A stretch of DNA of 33,497 bases from CAYGZM01 sp964354365 (GTDB lineage: Bacteria > Planctomycetota > Phycisphaerae > Sedimentisphaerales > Anaerobacaceae). Below the pieces are notes generated by a model that was not told where the DNA came from, did not search any database, and worked only from the letters and a program-made list of their open reading frames with translations. Below, piece by piece: positions 32,901 to 33,497 of the stretch. The stretch is taken from positions 1 to 33,497 of the forward strand of contig CAYGZM010000031.1 of the NCBI GenBank assembly GCA_964354365.1, read 5' to 3'. Each line of letters starts with the position of its first letter. The stretch's first letter is position 1. The translations under genes and the position numbers were made by a program.

Positions 32901-33362
32901 CTTAACCGCCCCCTCTACAATTACTGGGCCCGCAGAGACAATCGCGACTGGCGTTCGCCCTTCGTCGCCCACGTCGGCCCGAAGGTCATGCTCACCAACG
33001 GCTGGTCCGGCTCAGGCGGCGACGCCTTTCCATATTACTTCCGCAAAGCAGGACTCGGACCCCTGGTTGGAACCAGAACCTGGGGTGGACTCATAGGAAT
33101 AAGCGGCAATCCCCAGCCGATTGACGGGGGATTTGTCTCCGTCCCCACCTTCGGCTTCTGGAACACAGAAGGCAAATGGGACGTTGAAGGCTACGGCGTT
33201 GCGCCGGACTATGAGCTTGAAAACGCGCCGCACAAAATGGCCGCGGGAAACGATCCCCAGCTCGAAAAAGCTATCGAGGTGATTCTTGACCTTCTCGAAA
33301 AGCAGCCGCCCCCGAAACTTCCAAAACCCGTCTATCCCGACCGCTCGGATAGAGTCGAATGA
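29907..33362 (+). CDS. Tricorn-like serine protease, exported
   Basis: The 1151-residue protein starts at the ATG at 29907, where GAGG sits eight bases upstream and a signal peptide follows (MKHLSLLCGILLLLLGLFPV). The N-terminal half holds TolB/PD40-type propeller repeats (FPKFSPDGRTIAFSGNYDGN; YPAWSPDGKLVAYFSDRTGE; SPVWSPDSKKIAFSD). The C-terminal half has a core domain with His812 in ELNASHTYVRDGD, a PDZ domain (VNEGDYLLAVDGRKLD), and the nucleophile region NGWSGSGGDAFPYYF with Ser1036 as probable nucleophile. Tricorn proteases trim peptides; an exported form would feed the nearby peptide carrier. A Lys/Glu-rich linker (about 550-640) contains an in-frame P2 compound repeat. Length matches bacterial tricorn homologues. 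Confidence 0.9.
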   Translation: MKHLSLLCGILLLLLGLFPVAYAAQVDAPDARMLRFPDVSAEKIVFVYAGDLWTVPKEGGLARKLSSPKGQEMFPKFSPDGRTIAFSGNYDGNTDVYIVGVDGGSPTRLTHHSSTDLVVEWYPDAKNILYRSGMFSPSNRFNRFFKQPVTGGMPQTLPLPYAELASFNADATRMVFQFISTEFRTWKRYRGGMASDIWLYDFTNNTSEKLTDFAGTDALPMWRENTVYFLSDRDDRKKLNIWAYDLDNKQTRQVTKFTEYDVKWPSIGPNAIVFENGGQLHLLDLANETSIPVLIQVPADLPDVRTSLKTVSKHIQDYSLSPSGRRALFEARGEVFTVPQEHGSIRNLTNTSGIAERYPAWSPDGKLVAYFSDRTGEYELYTRSGDGKGDEKQITKDGSAFRYSPVWSPDSKKIAFSDKTGSLFIVDIEKGAPKFIDKDEWSRLSYYSWSPDSRWLAYSKGMPNRNGAVFIYDTEDQKTRQVTSDYYNDEDPVFDVEGDYLFFRSDRAFAPVYGDMDYTWIYPNSTEIFAATLRKDVGSPIAPRSDEEHVVPKKEDKEKDEKESEKKDADKAPPNGEQLNEDEWHGLQARETTAKPVPSEVEGMAVPQNAVEKDDAKADEENAKAEKDKTKPVKIDFDGFEHRIVKMPVSAGDIRALRCVKDKLLFSRRLPAEARKDDEPSGSLLYYDFKEREEKTIISGINSYELSADGKKVIYQSDSTYGIIDLAAGKKVGDGKIATGSLKAWIDPKQEWKQIFTEAWRVQRDFFYDPDMHGLDWNAIKKRYEALLDYVVDREDLNYVIGEMIAELNASHTYVRDGDIENPGTVSVGLLGCDFELDTQNNAYRIAKIYEGAAWDAEARAPLRQPGIEVNEGDYLLAVDGRKLDTSKDPWAAFQGLADEVVTLTINSRPDLKDAREVTVKPASSEFRLRNLAWIESNRLKVQQATDNRVGYIYVPDTGRNGQNELVRQFTPQWTKDALIIDERFNSGGQIPDRFIELLNRPLYNYWARRDNRDWRSPFVAHVGPKVMLTNGWSGSGGDAFPYYFRKAGLGPLVGTRTWGGLIGISGNPQPIDGGFVSVPTFGFWNTEGKWDVEGYGVAPDYELENAPHKMAAGNDPQLEKAIEVILDLLEKQPPPKLPKPVYPDRSDRVE
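31655..31728 (+). repeat. P2 compound repeat inside the tricorn-like gene, in frame
   Basis: It begins GTGGCACGGGCTTCAAGCCC and ends ATGGCCGTGCCAC, the inverted partner of its start. It is translated as WHGLQARETTAKPVPSEVEG then MAVP within the charged linker. The same compound lies inverted at 16221-16317. Confidence 0.8.
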
Positions 33363-33393
33363 CTGCAATCATAGATGAAAGGAGCTTAATATA

Positions 33394-33497
33394 ATGAAAC
33401 CGACATCAATTTCAGTTGTGACCTCGGTATTAAGTATGCTGGCTCTCGGCTGTGCGCCGAGCGCAAAGGAGCCTCAATTGGACCAATTCATCACCGC
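33394..33497 (+). CDS. Putative lipoprotein, N-terminal part (cut by window edge)
   Basis: The frame starts MKPTSISVVTSVLSMLALGC, a lipoprotein signal with lipobox LALGC, followed by APSAKEPQLDQFIT, and runs open to the last base. AAAGGAG at 33378-33384 is a good ribosome-binding site. It starts 31 bases after the tricorn-like stop, so co-transcription is likely. The mature domain is not visible and no function can be given. Confidence 0.75.
   Translation, partial: MKPTSISVVTSVLSMLALGCAPSAKEPQLDQFIT

Overview
The window looks like a chromosome segment from a planctomycete of the Phycisphaerae/Sedimentisphaerales type. This is an inference from content. It carries lipoprotein-type or secreted polysaccharide enzymes (GH78 rhamnosidase, DUF4838, DUF2961/GH172, DUF1080 and a decayed heparinase-like lyase), an S26 signal peptidase with large insertions, a tricorn-like protease, and intergenic repeats of a kind I recall from that group. 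No rRNA, tRNA or CRISPR array was seen.

Layout. 1-137: start of an HU-type DNA-binding protein on the minus strand, cut by the window edge. 138-1157: gene-free, with a 144-bp MITE beside a candidate promoter. 1158-2993: signal peptidase lepB and a PDZ fragment. 3090-4919: a secreted thioredoxin-like protein between perfect 20-bp inverted repeats. 5104-8343: GH78 alpha-L-rhamnosidase. 8344-8830: a repeat island with a textbook promoter and Shine-Dalgarno sequence. 8916-11983: a tightly coupled membrane gene pair, one protein ending in a GrpE-like domain and the other an Hsp70-type ATPase with a membrane hairpin in place of the substrate-binding domain. 12186-15804: gyrA overlapping holA. 15805-20010: a repeat-rich stretch with a hybrid histidine kinase, a lyase pseudogene, a 13-bp tandem repeat and a small LuxR-type regulator. 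20122-27774: DUF4838, GH172, an FG-GAP-type propeller protein and a DUF1080 fusion. 27901-29250: a POT-family transporter (minus). 29907-33362: a tricorn-like protease. 33394-end: start of a lipoprotein.

The sugar genes probably act together outside the cytoplasm on a rhamnose-containing glycan. The POT carrier and tricorn-like protease suggest parallel peptide use.

Three things stand out. (1) The GrpE-like/Hsp70-hairpin pair, preceded by a run of ten G that could vary in length, is the best candidate for an undescribed system. (2) A 144-bp MITE has two full copies with different 8-bp target duplications, and one copy has a related empty site elsewhere in the window. (3) Short palindromic repeats lie both between genes and, in frame, inside at least four protein genes, much like Rickettsia palindromic elements.
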